A stretch of DNA of 64,000 nucleotides from Dermatemys mawii (lineage: Eukaryota; Chordata; Testudines; Dermatemydidae). Positions 12,101 to 26,100 of this stretch are shown piece after piece. Location of the stretch: contig ML677326.1 of the NCBI GenBank assembly GCA_007922305.1, forward strand, positions 59,786,870 through 59,850,869, read 5' to 3'. Positions within the stretch are counted from its first letter, which is position 1, and every line of letters starts with the position of its first letter. The notes beneath the pieces are model-generated. The model had not been told where the DNA came from and did no database searches. It saw only the letters and a program-made list of their open reading frames with translations. A program made the position numbers and the translations under genes.

Positions 12101-15100
12101 ATACAAAAACAGATAAGGGCATGTAATTTACAATCCAATCAATTCTACATGGAAGCTATTTAAGTACAATTTTAACAGCAGCACAGTCACCACAAAGGAC
12201 AATGTTCTGTCCTCAGATATGTACAGCTCCCACTAAACTCTTCTCCCCCAGCTACAAGGAATATCTTTTGAGCCACTGCATTAGAATAATAAAGTGGGCA
12301 CCTTTTGTAAATTAATCCATGCGCCTTTATTTCATTTCCTTCAAATAATTTTTCAACCTGCTTAAATAAGTGATCAAATTCTCCTTTCCCAGATTCATAG
12401 ATTTTTAACTCCAAAAAAGGGCCATTCTGAACTTCTGATCTGACCTCCTTCATAACATAGGCCACAGAATCACACTGAAATTCTGCATCAAGCCCATAGT
12501 TTCTGTTTGAGCTAGCAGGGGTTCTCAGACTTCATTGCACAGTGACCCCCTTCTGACAACAAAAATTAATGCATGCTCCATGAGGGTGGACCAAAAAACC
12601 TGAACCCTGCTGCCCAAGGCGAGGGGAGGGGGGCAAAACCCAAGCCCTGGCCCCATCGCCCCGGCATGGGAGCCTAAGCCCAAGCCCTCGCCTCACTGCC
12701 TGGGCAAGGGGCCAAAACCCAAAGGCTTCAGCCCCAGACAGGAGGCCTATAATCTGAGCCCGCTGCCCAGGACTGAAGCTGAAGCCTGAGCCCTGCCTTG
12801 CAGGCTTTGGCGTCAGCTGTAGGCGGAGGGGCTCAGGCTTCAGTTTCAGTCCTGGGCAGTGAGGCTTGGGCTTCAGATTTGGTTCCAAGCCTCGGTAAGT
12901 CTAATGCCAACCCTGATGACCCCATTAAAACAGGGCTGAGACTCACTCTGCGGTCCCAACCCAGTTTGAGAACCGCTGAAAAGCATTTCTTTTAGAGTTC
13001 AAGTGATGGAAAACCCACCACCTCCCTAGGTAAAATATTCCCATGATCAATTATCCTCAGTGCTAAAAATGTGTCGCTTATTTCTAGTCTGGATTTGTCT
13101 ATCTTCCAAACTTCTCAATATGCCTTTTCTGCTGGATTAGAGACCCTACTATCAAAATCTCTCTTCCACATAGGTACTAGTTGAGAATGACTAAGTTACC
13201 CCTTAATCTTCTCTTGGATAAACTCAACAGGCCTGAGCTTCTTATGTCTTTTACTGTAAGGCATGTTTTCCAGCCCTCAAATTATTCTTCTAGCTCTTTT
13301 CTAAACCATTTCAATTTTTCAAACACTTTTTTGATCCATGGAAACCAGAACCAGATACAGTATTCACACAAAGCTGGCTGGAAAACAAATCCTGCAAAAA
13401 AAAAAAAAAAAAAAAAAATTCTCACTTTTGAAAAATAAAATGTCCCAAACCTGGACAAAATGTCAAAAATGTGAAATTTTTAATAGGAAAAGCTTTCAAG
13501 AAAAAAAATCTGTTTTGGGAGAACTGCAGTCCAATACTTGTGAAATTGACAAGAGCCTTCCAGCCTGGGTGCCACAGTGACAGGGCACTAAGCCACCCAC
13601 TCAGCACCAGGGCTGGAGAGGCCATTCAAGCTGCACACCTTCCCTCCAGCAGCCGCAGCATGAGAAACAGATTCCAAGCGCTCATTTGGGGTGGGGGAAT
13701 GAGGAAGGCAAAGAAGGGAAGGAGACAAAGTCAGGGAAGCTCAGACACTGCAGCCAACTGAGAAAGCTTTTGTCAATTTCACTGGCAAAAAGTAAATCTG
13801 ACAAGGCCTTTGGGGGAAGACCGGCAACTGTTGTTTCTATTTTCCCCACCCGAAAAATTATGGATTTTTTTTCCCTGAAAAATTGAAAATTTTCTGTAGA
13901 ATGTTTCAGTTTTGCACAAAGGGCATTTTTCATCAAAAAATCATTCTAATGAAAATTTTTCAACCAGTTCTACTCACCAAAGCTCTATAAAGTAGTAATA
14001 CCACTTCTCAACTGTTCCTTGGTATTTCCCTGCTAGTGCATCCAAGAATTAAATTAGTCCTCTTAGGTCAAGGATGGGGAAACTACAGTCCAGGCTCGGT
14101 CTGCTTCCAGCTCATGAGATGTTTTTATCCGACCCTTGAGCGCCCACAGGGGAACAGGGTCGGGAGCTTTCCTCACTCCGGTGCTCCCACTGATGAGTGG
14201 GGTCAGGGGGTCGCCCTGCTCCACCTGGCGTTCCCCAGCCCCCGAATCACTGATGAGCACCATCTTCCTGGAAGATTCCTTCCAGCACACAGAAGAGCCA
14301 TACTGTGTAGGCACAACCTCACAGTGCTGTTTCCAGGACCAGAATTCCACCACCACGCGGCAGCGCACCTAGTCCCCTCCTAGTCTTGTATGGCCCCAAT
14401 CCAAGAGCCTCAAAACTGTCCAGGAGCTGCCGCCTCCACCTGTGGCAGTGCCTGGTACGGACGCTTTTGTGTCACTGCCTGCTTGGCCTCTAGTACCACG
14501 CCTGGAGAGCCCCTCGTGCCACACCCCATAAGTCCCCCGTCCTCTCACCTCAATAATATCCCTTATAGAGCCCTTCCCCCATCCTTGCCATATCCATGAG
14601 TCCTCCTGCCCCACCTTGGTAACATCCCTGACTATGTAAAGTTTTAATGAACACAACAGTGCAAACTGAATTCAAAGTATACCAGTAAGAACATTTCAAA
14701 TACCCCATTTTGGGGGGGTGGGTGGGGCATAAAGTTAAAGGAGAGTTTACACCTGACCCAGCCTCTTCTTGTCCACATGGGTTCTGGGATAGAGCGCCTT
14801 AGCTCAAAATTATCAGGGGCACTGATGTCCAACAAATTGAAGCTAAAAGGCCCAGTTTTTTCACAGTGCATGAAATCTTGTAAAATGGAAGTTCAAAATA
14901 AGGACAGCACTTAGGATTTTCTTTTCCCTTTCAAAAATGAGTGCTAAAAAAAAGTGAACAAAGAATGGAATACAAAAGAGTTTTTCACAAATGTGAACTC
15001 AAAGGCTGTATGCCTGATTTGTCAGGAGAGAATCGCAATGTTCAAGGAGTACAATTTGAATTGCTATTTTTCAACAAAATATCCTAATTATGGCAGCAAT

Positions 15101-18100
15101 TTAACAACTGATGAAAGAGCAAGAAAAACTCAGAAACTCACCAAGAACTTAAAAGCTCAGCAAAATATTTATGTGAGACAAGCTACAGCTCAGGAAGCCA
15201 CTACAAAGGCAAGTTATGTTCCGGCATTTAAAATCGCTAAACAAAATAGGCCTTTTGCTAAAGGAGAATTTTTGAAAGAATGCATGGTTCATGTTGCTGG
15301 CACGCTGTGCCCAGAATACCAAAACAAATCTGAAAACGTTGTTTGAGAACAAATTTGTCATGAAGAATTGTTACTCGACATGTAGAAGTGATTGGTGAAC
15401 TTGTTGCTTCTGAGCTGAACAAGAAAGCACAGGGCATTATGTTGTTTTTGTTAGCTATCGATGATAACACTGACATTAAAGACACAACATAGTTACTGAT
15501 TTTTGAAATTTGAAACCACAGATGAATTTTTTTCAATTGAATCAATGAAAGCACAGCTAAGGAATCGGATTTACAGGAGAGGGTGACGGGTAGCCTTGAA
15601 TATCTGAAGCTCTCTTGGAGTAAACTGACAAACATAACTACAAGTGGATCGCCAAATGTAACTGGGGAAAATGTACGACTTGTAAAAAGAATTCAGGACA
15701 AAGTAAAAGAAAACAAACCATTGTACTATACATCAGTAGGCCCTCTGTATAAGCATCCTGGACATTGATCTCGTTGTTTGCACAGTAGTGAAAATAGTGA
15801 ACTACATAAGAGCAAGGAGACTTGATCATCAGCAATTCATTCCCCTTCTTGAAGACACTGGCACTGAACACCAGGAGTTATCTTATCATACAAGTGTCCA
15901 CTGGCTCAGCCTAGGAAAGGTATTTCAGACAGTGTGGAAGCTCAGAGATGAAATTTGCACTTTTCTGGAGATGCAAGGGAAAGAAAATGATTTCCCTGAA
16001 TTAAAGAATTCGAAGTGGGTGTGTAACCTCACTTTTGGTGTGAATATCTTGGCACGTTTAAATTAACTTAATGTGAAGCTGCAAGAAATGAATGTGTTTG
16101 TACATAAACTGTATTCTAGAGTGACAGCTTTCAAAGTCAAGTTAGTCTTGTTTTCAAAACAAATTAAGGACAAAGTTTTCGCTCAGTTCCCAAGACTGAA
16201 ATACTTGTCTGTGTTGCCAGAGCGGACAGAAAAGTACAGCAAAATTTTGACTGACTTGCACAGAGAATTTTCTCGTTGATTCCCTAACTTTGAGAAGAAA
16301 GAGAGGACACTGGGGTCGGTGTCATGCCCACTGTCATTTGACTACGAGAAAGCCCCACAAGAATTCCAACAGTAGGTCATTGATCTACAGTGCAATTCCA
16401 TCTTGAAGAAAAAGTACAATTCAGAAAAACTGGATGAGTTTCGTAATATCCGCAAGGTGGCACAGAAAATCCTTGTTTTGTTCAGCTCCACCTGTGTGTG
16501 TGAACAAACATTTTCCCTGCTGAAAACTCACTATAGATCCCAGTTAACTGACATCATCTCAGCTCAGTATTGCGGATTTCCACAATGAAAATGACACCAG
16601 ACTTTGACGCCATTGTAAAGAAGGGCAACCAGCTGTATTGTTCACATTAATTAAAGAGGGCATGGAAAGGGGTTAAGTTTGGTTTAATTATTGTACTATG
16701 TTATTATAATGGCATATTTATAATAGTAAGTAAGGTTTATGTTAATTTCCACTAGAATGTATCTTTATTAAATAAGAGTTTATTTGAATATCTCTGAATT
16801 GTTCATTTTGTGAGTCTTCATGGCCAGCCATACAATTTCCATACCCAAATGCTGCCCTCAGGCCAAAATGTTCGCCCACTCCTGTTTTAGCTACCATAGC
16901 ACTCGGAACTCATATTTAGTTGATTATTTACCATCACCCTTAATTCTTGTTCAATATCACTGCATTTCAGGATACTGCTACCCATTTTGTAAATGTGACG
17001 TACATTTTTTTCCCTAGATACACAACCTTGCATTTGGCTGTATTAAAAGACATGTTACTTAAATGAGACCACTTTACTAAGCAATCCAGATCAGCCTTTC
17101 CATTGCTATGCATGAGTGAGTAGAAAGTCAAACAAAGGTGACTCCATCACGTTTCTGGCAAACACTCTAGTCTATTAATATTTATTTGTATTGTGGTAGC
17201 ACCAAAGGGCCTTAGCTGGGGAGGACATCTCCATTTTGCAAGGCACTGTACAGATACAACAAAACGACAATTCCTGCCCAGAAGAGCTTATAATCCAAAT
17301 ATAGAGATACCTATATAATTTAAATAGTATCAGGTTCTGTATTGGTCAGAATAGAGATTAGAATATTTCTGAAAAATAAAAATCAGCTCTCTCGAATACA
17401 ATTTTTGCCTCATTCTCTCAAACACACACACAGATTTGCACTAAAGGTTTCCGTTAAATCTTACAAGAATTGGAATACATTGTTCTTGAATTCACATTCA
17501 AATTATGTATAGATTTCCTCATTAAGGTGTGGAGCAAAACTCAAGAGAACAAGAGGCAGGGTTAAAAATCAAGGAGCCACAAAGTAAAGTTGAGAAACGA
17601 CTGGTCATTAAAAGAGTTAGGAGAGATCTCTTTAGAGATGGACCAATTCAGCTGTACAATGGACTCTACCAAAAGCAGCAGCAAAAAACTTCAAATGTAT
17701 TGAATAAACAGTACAGACACTAGATATGCTGGGAGATAAATCTAAATATTCTAATATTCTGCCCTGGTGTCTTCCATCTGAACTTCCTTCCATCCCAAAT
17801 ATTGAAAAAAATAACTCTTCATATCCAGATATATTTAACTTTGAAAGCTCATTGGGCCCTTTCCTTTTTCTAAAATACTTGGTTTCCTTGTTCTGATAGA
17901 ATGCATATTTAAAAGTTAGTCAGTTAACTAAATCACTAAACTAAGTTCAGATGCAATAACTACTGCTTGCCATTTTTAGCTGTAAACATGCACTCTCAAT
18001 TCATCAGAGGGTTCCTGTCAACATCTGGGATGCCCTTTCAATAAGTTTTGGACATTATCTATGAACACTTGAAAAATAAGTACTTTTCAGAAATACACAG

Positions 18101-21100
18101 TGATGAAAATGACAATATGCCAGAGAAGTCAAACCCGCAGGAACCTGTTTAGTAGTACAATTAAGCATAGAGGGAAAGGCAGGAAACAATGAGACACTAC
18201 TAAAGAAACACAACTTCCTTAACAACCTCACTGATTATAAGACTGAAGTTTCCTTTAGCAGCAACAATTTTCTCTGGATAAAGACTGAGTTCTAGACAGA
18301 CAGAGCCTTCAACAGCTGCGATAACAAATGATGAATGATTTGAGGTTGCATTTAACCTGTAAAGGGGCACCATCAACTTAAAACTGTCATATTTTTACAA
18401 TTTTTAAACTAACAAATAGTAAATAAAACTTGAGATTTCTATAAATGAAAACATTTTGTTTCTTCATTTTTTCCAGTTTATCTTGTGCATTTGATAGAGT
18501 TGTTCGCTAACCTATTTCACTGATTTTTCTGTTTGCCTGGCACTTACAGCAACAGGAGAGAAAAACATTTTTAAAAGTAAGAAAATGTAATTTTTAAAAC
18601 CACAGATATTGGAAGGAGGATTTTGTATTGGTGCACAACAATTAGAAAACAAGAACAGACTTTTAAAAAGCCATATAGATTGCTTCCCTATTTCTGCCCT
18701 AGAAGAAATGCAAAAGAGGAAGCAAGGAGAAAGAACACTGGATTCCCATGGTGCACTAAGTCATATAGCTTAATCCCATAAATCCCTGAATTGTTTGCTA
18801 TCTCATGCAGAACAGGATATGAAGCAGCTCTGGAGGATTAAGTACGGCTAGCAAGTATTTTGAAAACCTCTCATTACTCTCCTTTCCCCCCACCTCATGA
18901 ACATAGGAAACGCTTGCTTCAAAGAAGCTAATTGGCCAAGATTTTACATTCCAAGCAAGAAGCAAATGTTGATTTTCCATTTTCTTAATGAACTTTCATA
19001 TCAGTATGAAAGTAGCACTGTATTTGAACACTACTACTTCTAGACATTAAAGTTAAACTGGTTATTTGGCTCCAAAAAGGCTGTCTATTTTTAAAAAATA
19101 ATGTGTCAGGTCATTAAATTTGGTATTATTTTCTACCACATCCTCCTCAACACAGCCTGGATCTCAGTCTCCACAATTCCTTTCCCCATCCCAATTAGCC
19201 CTGTTCCACTTAATTCCTGTTCTTGCCTATCAGCCTTGTTCCACATATATAATTTTCAGTCATTTCAGGCTCTCTCTCAAGCATAGCTGGCATTTGATAT
19301 GACCTTTAAAGAGAATATATATATATTTAAAGGGATGCCATCAGTTCACTTAGGCTCAAAATTTTCCATTCTTTAATGTTAATCCCATGCAGCATCCCTA
19401 ACCGATACCTTTCATTGGCAATATTCACGTTGAGGTTCTCAAGACACACAGGGCTCTCCTCTCAGCTCTTTTTAAGGCATTGTGAGATACTGTGATGACA
19501 AAGGGGCAATTGCTATTTTGTCCCTGGTGCAATTTAAAAATAAAGACCAATAATCATGTCTGGCAATCTGACTTTATATGTATTTGTGCTAACAGCCAGT
19601 AAAGACACTGACATGTCAAATGTTCTGAGCTATCTGTCTATTGGACTATTACCACTTTTGTTATAAATTACAGCATTATTGTATTTAAATGTTTCAGGGT
19701 TTTGTTTCAGGAGCTTCTGGTTTTAAAGGTTAAAAAGTTAGGACATTTTTATAAAGGTACACTCTCAACCCTACTCCAAACATCCACAAGGCCAAAAATT
19801 CAACACCAGCCTCACATTTGAAGGAGTCCTCCTGTATATGTATTGCCTCAGCCTGATCAGAGTTTCTGTCTGTTGGGGCTGCATAAAGTTTTAGGTGGGG
19901 TCAGGATGGACCAAGAGACCCATCAAAAGGAAGCTCCATTCCTTGATGAGCCCCGATATTTTAACGAAGAAAACCAGGAAAATCCAAGAAATTTAATTAA
20001 GTCTGGAGCTGTATTAATGCCCCTTGGCTCCACTGCATCTACTGCAGGAGCCATGCTCTACCGCAAATAAGGAGAAAGTGTAAATCCTGGTGGAAGCAGG
20101 TCCAGTTGATACAGGACTATTCCTACCTCCTTAGATCAAGATCTCTATGATTCATGGAGTGGGAAGCCTTGGACCCTCAAAGTTTAGTAGACTCCAAAAT
20201 CCTCCCTCTTAGGTGGGCATCATACAGTAAACTATGCAATGTGAACCCTGTAGAACTTTTCCCACTGGCCCATTTCTGTGGGAGGGATCAATACATGGGG
20301 TCCTCAGTGATGTCAGACTTCTATTACTGAGACAATGCTATGATGTTTCATGGTACGTTTCATGGTCATTTCAAATAACAGCTAATAAAACTTTTATACC
20401 AACAAACATCTTCATATTTATGTCTCAAAACACATAAATTATGCATCCTTTTAAAGAGGGGGCAACCTTTTTGTTCAGGCTAAAAAATAAATCACCTTTT
20501 TAAAAAGAAAGAGCACAGACAGGTACAGAATGTGATTCTTGCACTTTTGGCGTGGCTACATTATGCATCCTTTTAAAGAGGGGGCAACCTTTTTGTTCAG
20601 GCTAAAAAATAAATCACCTTTTTAAAAAGAAAGAGCACAGACAGGTACAGAATGTGATTCTTGCACTTTTGGCTTGGCTACAAGATGCTTTAAAAACAGA
20701 AGTCAGACTTCACAGGAATATCACCCTCCTATGAAGTTCAGTAATCAAAATCTACACACACATATGCCTTAAAACATAAAGCAGAGTCATTGCTCAAAGG
20801 CGATCACTACATTCAAGGAAGTAAAATGAATTTCTAACTAGGATCTGTTTGTTTTTACATCCACCTTAAAAGAACCTGAAAATCAAGCGAAGTAAAGGAA
20901 GATTTGTTTCTCTAAAACAAGAAGCCAAAGTATCACCTAAAACCTTCACTTAGGATTCAGGCCTTGTGAAGGTGTATACGGAGGGTGTAAGTTGTAGCTA
21001 TTGCATTTTGCACAACAAGAAATAAGGCAGCCATACCTATCCCATAGCCTTCATAGAGTTGTCTTTCATGCTCTATGGTCTGTTTGATGATTACCTCCCG

Positions 21101-23159
21101 GGAACAGTGCTGCCTTCCCTGTCTGCTTTTAATGCTGTTATGTAACTCAATCTGCTCCAGCTCATCACTGAACCGATGTAAATATCTGAAAGACAACAAA
21201 TTTAGGCTATGAGATGTCTCGTAACATTTTAATAAAACTATACTGGTTAGGTCATTTGCCAGGGAAATATTTACCCATTGTTTCGTTGCCATCTGCACCA
21301 CAAATATGCCACAGATACAAATCTGGAATTTAGTGTGAAAAACTGCAATAGTCTTCCAAAAGAGAAATTCCATTTAGCCTGTGACCTCTAGACTCTTACC
21401 CCTTAGATTTAGCAGAGTATATAGCATGTTACCTATTGTAACCAAGAATCTCTGGGAGAAGGAAGACCAGCGCTGTGCTGGGAGAACTTCCAAACAACTA
21501 CAGGATAATGATGAAAGACCAGATTTTTTTTCCTACCTGTTTGTTATTATAGGCAGCATTACTTGTGCCACCTATAGCAAAGGTTTATAGATTCCAAGGC
21601 CAAAAGGGCCTCTGTCATTTAGTCTGACTTCCTCCATAACACAGGGTATAGATTCAACTTGCCCAAAATAATTCCTAGAGCATATCTTTGAAAGAACAAG
21701 CAATCAATTTAAAATGTGTCAGTTATGGAGAATCCACCACAACTCTTGGTAATTTTTTCCAATGGTTAATTACTCTGACCATTACAAATTCATGCCTTAT
21801 TTCCAGTCTGATTTTTGCCTATGTTCAATTTCCAATCATTGAATCATGTTATACTTTTTTTATTCATTAAAGAACCTATTAAATATTTATTCCCTATGTA
21901 CTTATAGACTATATCAGGGGTAGACAACCTATGGTATGGGTGCCGAATGCGGCACGTGAGCTAATTTTCAGTGGCACTCACACTGCCTGGGTCCTGGCCA
22001 CCAGTCTGGAGGATTCTGCATTTTAATTTAAATTTTAATTGAAGCTTCTTAAACATTTTAAAAACCTTATTTACTTTATATACAACAATAGTTTAGTTAT
22101 ATATTATAGACACAGAAAGAGACCTTCTAAAAACATTAAAATGTATTACTGGCATGCAAAACCTTAAATTAGAGTGAATAAATGGAAACTCAGCACACCA
22201 CTTCTGAAAGGTTGCTGACTCCTGGTTTAGCCATTTCAGAGAATGAGGCAAAATAACACTTTTCATTAATCTGTTAAACTTTTGTATTATCATTCCTCTG
22301 AGAAGCTCTAGTGCCAGTGCCTCCATACTTTGGAGCAAGAACTTGAAATTTGATGAGGGAACAGGGGTTGCCCTATTTTTGCCATTTTTGTGAAACACAC
22401 AGCCAAATCTATCTAAAATATGAGCCTATGAAGAAAAACACTGTTTATAGATGTTCAGTAAAGATTTGTTAAGAGCTTGGAAGCTAAATTCTCCAAAGAC
22501 TCTGTCAGTACTCCAGCAAGCTCCAGCCAGGGGTGTTCTTAAAGACTATCATAATGGCTATAAACAAGGGAGCCAAAGTAAGGTTGCACAAGCAAACTTG
22601 ACTTCGAAACCACAATAATGTTGTTTTAATGTGGTTTTTTTTTTTACTTAGTGACAGGTTTCAGAGTAGTACCCATGTTAGTCTGTATCCCAAAAAGAAC
22701 AAGGAGTACTTGTGACACCTTAGAGCAGGGATCGGCAACCTTTCGGAAGTGGTGTGTCGAGTCTTCATTTATTCAGTCTAATTTAAGGTTTTGCGTACCA
22801 GTAATACATTTTAATGTTTTTAGAAGGTCTCTTTCTGTAAGTCTTAATACATAAACAAACTATAGTTATATATAAAGTAAATAAGGTTCTAAAAATGTTT
22901 AAGAAACTTCATTTAAAATTAAATTAAAATGCAGACCCCCCCGGAATGGTGGGCTGGATCCGGGCAGTGTGAGTGCCACTGAAAATCAGCTCACGTGCCA
23001 CCTTTGGCACCCGTGCCATAGGTTGCCTACCCCTACCTTAGAGACTAACCAATTTATTTGGGCATAAGCTTTGGGTTCTAGCCCACGAGGTGCCACAAGT
23101 ACTCCTCATTCTTTTTACTTCGTGTAACCTGTCTTAAGTAACTGCTCTGCAACCCAAAA

Positions 23160-23192
<33 letters not shown>

Positions 23193-26100
23193 TCATAATG
23201 TTGCCTACTATAAGTGGTCTTTCACTAAAATGTCAAACTAAAGTACTCTAGATACATTGAGGATATTTTAAAGTCTCATGCAATCATTTATAATTCAAAG
23301 ACTTTAAAACATAAGATGGCAGTAGATCCTATAACATACATCAGCGGTGGATCCGCTCCAGAGCAGCACTGGAGATGGTCCATAATAATGCAGGTTTCAT
23401 TGAACTGCATATGAAATATGCCATAAATACTGAGGGTAAAAGGAACAGCTGAAAAATTGGTAATGGGCAGCCTTTGGTACATATAATCTTATGTGTAATA
23501 CTGATATAGCCCCCATACAGGCCCCCACTTTTGAAACAGCTCTGGTGCTGTGCAGCTGGCCTTCCTAAAACTGGATGTGACAAAGCTAAGAAGTGGGGCT
23601 AAGTGAAGTAGAACCTGTAGACTGCACTTCCACCAAGAAATGTAACTAACACTTCATGCACTGGGGACAAACATTTAGATTGCTGATCATGTGGTTACTG
23701 GGAAAGATATAGGTGTATCCATTTTAATTTGAGTTTGCCTTCACTACATACGCAGAGATGTAATAGAGTGGGTAAGTCTCTCTGGTTATACTCTGACCTC
23801 ATCCAGTAGTTCCAGAATAGTTACGATCTACTTATGCTAATGCATAATATCTTCATTATTAATAAATCAATGAGTTTTCTAATAATAAATATGAAAGGGA
23901 AATATTTAGTATATTTAAGATTCATCTTAATTTTACCAGTCAGTAAGTCAATCTTATTTCCAACAAAAAAAAGAGTTCTTCATATTATTGTATACCACAT
24001 TCTTACTTTTCAATTAGTTCACAGGCTTCTTTCTTTGTGTAATCTGCTTTGCTGGGATCAAGGTGACTTTGAAACCATTGCAATTTTTCTCCTACAGGAA
24101 CAAAGTATGTGTTAATTATTATGGTAATACTAGCACAGAACAAAGCCTGTCAATATTCCTGCAATAAATCCCATTTTTCAGGGGTTTAAAATTCAGTCAT
24201 AAAAATTTGCTTCACTGTGATACAAGTACAATGTCTCTGTCTAAATATGAAATTAATGCAAAGAATAGATTTCATCCAATTGTCATTTGAATTTGGGGGA
24301 GAAGGCAGAAGTTGTTTACGGATGTTTTCAATCCTCTTTTACTAAAAGAAAAAAAAATCATTTTAGAGTACTGGAAATCAGGAAGAAATTTTTTTTAAAA
24401 AAAACCACAACCCAATTTTTCAGCAATCAATACACATAGTATATTTTTTCAGATAGTAAAGCGCAGCGTAATTAGATAAACATCTTTAAAATTGTTAAAA
24501 AACATTCCGTAAGTACTGCTTGTGAAATGTTTAAAACTACCAAAAATCACTTTCAGATCATGTTATATTAAGACATGATGGGGGGAGAGGGAGGAGGAAA
24601 TCACCATATTGGATCAATATCAAGACAATCAAATACATAATGGAAAAACTGTCAAAATTAGCAGCTTAGAGTTGCAGTATGAGAAACTGGCCTGAGGCCT
24701 TTCCATTCCCTGATCAACAGATCTGCATAATTTAAGAGTAAAGTAAATTAACAAAGTAGAACATCAAACTCTTTAAAACACTGTATCAAATTGTGGTTTG
24801 AAATTTACCAGCTTTCCAAGTTGCTGCCTGGCATTTCTGCCAGTTCAGAAACAACTATATGAGATGATGCAAATATAAACTTTGGAGAAGACTACATCTA
24901 ATAATACTGATTGACAAGGCTTGGTGGTATAAATGAAACAGAGGCTTGATCTGTAGTAGGCCAAGTTGCCTACTGCTACAGTCAGCCATGTGACGCAGTC
25001 CACATGTGTTGCAAAGAAGAGAAGTCAAGAGATCCCATACACCTCTTAGCTTTGATTTCATTTGCAGTTGCCAGGTTGAAGTGAGAATATCCATGATATT
25101 CTAACAAGTATACAGTTTACTAATAGATTATAAAGGCAGCTCTTACCCCAAACAGAGAACAATTGGATAGAATTCCTTTTCCCAGAAAGCCTTTAGGACC
25201 TAAGTTATAGGACAAACCTTTATTTTGATTTGAGTTTATGATACTCACCTACAACACTCAGACGCAAGGCTTTTTCATTCTTCAACCTAAAAGACAGAAA
25301 GTGCACACACTAGTCAATCATTTACCAAGAGAAAAATCAATGGAAAAGCTGGGTGAAAACATGTTGTAGCACAATTCCACTTCTAAAACCTGCCAACGTC
25401 ACAACTTCTGATTTCCTTTTTTATGTGAGAGCTCCAGGGCAACCAGTTAATTCAGATTTTAGTAAACTATTTCCAACATTTTGCTATTGCGTTGATTAAA
25501 GAAATGGTGGAAGGGAGGTGAAGGCAGATAAGAAGACCCTTTAATATTTATTGGACCCTACAATATAAACATTTTATTGTAACAAGTAGATATAAACAAG
25601 TATTTTGATATCTTCACAAAGCCAGCCAATGGCTTTTACACTAAGATTTTCTTCATCTGTTCCCAACAAGTTTTTCCTCTCTCTCACTCTCTGTGAAGTA
25701 TGGGTTATATACTGAAACCTCTTTAATGCTGAAAGCTGCATACTTAACCTGTTGTTCAGTATGTGTTAAATGCCTCACTCTAATGGCTGGTTTACAAAAG
25801 ATACAAGTCTCTAGAGCTACTACCTGAAGGAGCTGCTCAAGTAGTAGAGATTCATGATTTTTCCACTGGAGAACTCAGTTCAATCCCCAGCAATGGCCCA
25901 CATTTGTCCTAATTTTGTTTCCGGCAAGCCAGAGCGAAATACACAGAAGCGTTCTAATTATGTGTTACTTGGACACTGAAAAAATCATGATAATACTGGC
26001 AGATTAACACTGCAATGTTAAAGCCTTATTAGCTCTTTTAAAACCAGTATTACTCCATGTGATGGAGACTCTCCAAAAGTTATACATGGGAGAAAGTCTG

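Larger units (their letters stand above)
12392..17110 (-). repeat. Antisense CR1 LINE split into four pieces by three later insertions
   Basis: The pieces are about 12392-12515, 12979-13371, 13972-14068 and 16885-17110. Read on the minus strand they form one 5'-truncated CR1. Recognisable plus-strand phrases, in order, are TCTGACCTCC, 'gtgatggaaaacccacca', TTTCTAGTCTGGATTTGTCT, AGGCATGTTTTCCAGCC, GAACCAGATACAGTATTC, ACTCACCAAAGC and 'gcatttggctgtattaaaa'. Each junction resumes where the previous piece stopped, so the CR1 was present first. The insertions are a hAT MITE, a TIR repeat and a transposase-bearing hAT element. All lie in TMA16 intron 5, and this CR1 is in the transcribed orientation of that gene. 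Confidence 0.8.

Noticed and set aside
19843..20070. 75-codon plus-strand frame
   Set aside because: No recognisable protein motif and no exon signals; antisense to TMA16 inside intron 5.
21060..21373. Full 138-codon minus-strand frame as a single-exon gene
   Set aside because: Only the part between 21037 and 21185 matches TMA16; the rest runs through an acceptor and a donor into intron sequence.
22093..22398. 101-codon minus-strand frame with a sister frame at 22651-22854
   Set aside because: The similarity between the two is because both lie over copies of the same hAT MITE, not a protein family.
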